34,764 nucleotides of DNA, taken from NCBI GenBank assembly GCA_902826685.1, contig CADEFT010000028.1, positions 72,609-107,372 on the forward strand, given 5' to 3'. A program made the translations under genes and the position numbers. The notes beneath the pieces are model-generated. The model searched no databases, was not told the DNA's origin, and saw nothing but the letters and a program-made list of their open reading frames with translations. The DNA comes from an uncultured Acidobacteriota bacterium (GTDB taxonomy: Bacteria; Acidobacteriota; Terriglobia; Bryobacterales; Bryobacteraceae). Of this stretch, positions 33,413-34,764 are shown piece after piece (within the stretch, counting starts at the first letter, position 1; each line of letters opens with the position of its first letter).

Positions 33413-34764
33413 ATGTTCCCCGTAGCTGCTCTCCTGGCTATGTCGCTTGCCGCGCAGCCTGCCTCCGAACGCTCGACCTTCAACCGCTATTGCTACGGCT
33501 GCCACAACAGCAAAACAAAGACGGCCGGTTTCGCCATCGAAACCATTTCCGGCGAGCCTGTCGGGAATCATCCCGAAGCGTGGGAAAAAGTGGTGCGCCG
33601 GTTGCGGGCGCGGCAAATGCCGCCCGCCGGAGCGCCGCGGCCCGACGAGGCGGGGTATAAGGCTCTGCTACGTTCGGTCGAATCGGCTCTCGATGCGCAA
33701 GCGGCGGCCAAGCCCGATCCGGGCCGCACCGATACGTTCCGCCGCCTGACGCGCACCGAATACCGCAATGCGATCCGCGATCTGCTGGCCATCGACGTGG
33801 ATGTGACCTCGATGCTGCCCGCCGACGAATCGAGCCACGGGTTCGACAACATCACCGTCGCCGGTCTTTCCCCCACTTTGCTGGAACGGTATCTTTCGGC
33901 CGCGCGCCGCGTGAGCCGTCTGGCGGTGGGCATCGCCGGTCGCGCTCCCGGCGGTGAGACCATTCAACTGCCGCCCGATCTCACCCAGGAAGAGCATTTC
34001 GACGAACTGCCGCTCGGAACGCGCGGCGGCACCGTGGTTCCTTACCTGTTTCCGGTGGATGCCGAATACGACATTCAGATCCGCCTGCAGCGCGATCGCA
34101 ATGAACACGTCGAAGGTTTGCGCGAGGCGCACGACGTGGAGCTGATGCTCGATGGGGAGCGCCTCAAGCTGTTTCGCGTGACGCCGCCCGGGGCACAGCA
34201 GGACCATTCGAAAGTCGACCAGGGCCTGAATGCGCGCGTGGCGGTGAAGGCCGGGCCGCACACCGTGGCGGTGGCGTTTCCCAAGATGCCCTCGGCGCTG
34301 CTTGAAACCGAGCGCCAGCCCTATGCCGCCCACTTCAATATGGACCGGCATCCACGCATCACGCCTGCCTTGTATTCGATCACCATCAACGGACCGTATC
34401 AGGCGAGCGGTGTGAGCGATACGCCCAGCCGCCAGCGCCTCTTCCTCTGCCATCCGGCGAGTGCGGCGGAAGAGGATGCCTGCGCCAAACGGATCTTCGC
34501 CGTCCTTACCCGCCGCGCCTATCGCCGTCCGGTGACTGACGCCGACTTCGCCATGCCGCTCAAGTTTTTCCACGAAACGCGGTCGAAGGAAGGTTTTGAA
34601 TCGGGCATCGAGATGGGCCTGCGCGCGGTGCTGGTGAGTCCGGAATTTCTCTTCCGCGTCGAGCGCGATCCGGCCGCGGCCGCCGCCAGGACGGCGTATC
34701 CGGTCAGCGATCTGGAACTGGCCTCGCGCCTGTCGTTCTTCCTGTGGAGCAGCATCCCCGACGA
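33413..34764 (+). CDS. DUF1587/DUF1592/DUF1595 cytochrome-type protein, 3' end beyond the window
   Basis: The first 450 residues of an exported protein of the planctomycete/acidobacterial PSD type. After a short signal peptide (VAALLAMSLAAQ) comes a c-type heme motif, CYGCH, with MPPAGAPRP downstream. DUF1587 follows (FRRLTRTEYRNAIRDLLAID, LPADESSHGFDN). A Gly/Asp-rich carbohydrate-binding-like middle region is next, then DUF1595 (KRIFAVLTRRAYRRPVTDAD) and the start of DUF1592 (GIEMGLRAVLVSPEFLFRVE, LASRLSFFLWSSIPDE). Probably a periplasmic redox protein; the substrate is unknown. ATG 33413 was chosen; a GTG at 33401 is in frame. The frame is still open at 34764, and DUF1585 is expected beyond. 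Confidence 0.9.
   Translation, partial: MFPVAALLAMSLAAQPASERSTFNRYCYGCHNSKTKTAGFAIETISGEPVGNHPEAWEKVVRRLRARQMPPAGAPRPDEAGYKALLRSVESALDAQAAAKPDPGRTDTFRRLTRTEYRNAIRDLLAIDVDVTSMLPADESSHGFDNITVAGLSPTLLERYLSAARRVSRLAVGIAGRAPGGETIQLPPDLTQEEHFDELPLGTRGGTVVPYLFPVDAEYDIQIRLQRDRNEHVEGLREAHDVELMLDGERLKLFRVTPPGAQQDHSKVDQGLNARVAVKAGPHTVAVAFPKMPSALLETERQPYAAHFNMDRHPRITPALYSITINGPYQASGVSDTPSRQRLFLCHPASAAEEDACAKRIFAVLTRRAYRRPVTDADFAMPLKFFHETRSKEGFESGIEMGLRAVLVSPEFLFRVERDPAAAAARTAYPVSDLELASRLSFFLWSSIPD

Overview
The window is GC-rich, gene-dense chromosomal DNA, most probably from an acidobacterium of the Bryobacter/Solibacter type. That assignment is an inference from gene content. The window holds two very large TonB-receptor-like proteins with N-terminal carboxypeptidase-regulatory domains, a DUF1587/1592/1595 cytochrome-type protein, an FG-GAP/UnbV protein, a PEP-CTERM protein, an ECF sigma factor convergent with a transmembrane Ser/Thr kinase, and many exported beta-propeller proteins. 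No phage, plasmid, insertion sequence or CRISPR array is visible.

Layout. 1-203: a degenerate repeat array behind miaE. 204-4141: miaE coupled to a SirB1/TPR gene, a divergent VCBS-type protein, a PEP-CTERM protein with a clear terminator, and an orphan OmpR-type regulator. 4224-9421: an exported hypothetical protein, a YbjT-like SDR/DUF2867 protein, a repeat array, a frameshifted CocE/NonD hydrolase, a di-heme peroxidase lipoprotein and tRNA-Arg(CCG). 9495-16774: an ECF sigma factor convergent with a Reg_prop/Y_Y_Y/kinase sensor (also frameshifted), an exported hypothetical, an ISC-type ferredoxin with its own promoter, a HEAT-repeat protein and two unknown proteins. 16778-21323: an NHL protein divergent from purH-HNH, a repeat array, and a serine-hydrolase-fold protein lacking the SxxK motif. 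21324-26273: DUF481 and FG-GAP/UnbV genes, then a divergent pair of exported proteins. 26274-34764: a repeat array, two divergent TonB-type receptors flanking a decayed GlcG/HbpS remnant, and the start of a DUF1587/1592 protein cut by the window end.

The most unusual observation is a recurring structure. At four separate places (1-203, 6366-6698, 19684-19973, 26274-26422) the space beyond a gene's 3' end is filled by degraded tandem copies of that gene's own last 30-60 codons. Three of the four lie between convergent genes, and in two of these the copies carry the 3' ends of both neighbours. The families involved are unrelated, so this looks like a process acting on gene ends and not a mobile repeat. 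I know of no named element that matches it.

Two genes (CocE hydrolase near 8160, kinase near 12391) are each split by a one-base change in a short C or G run. These could be sequencing errors or real frameshifts.
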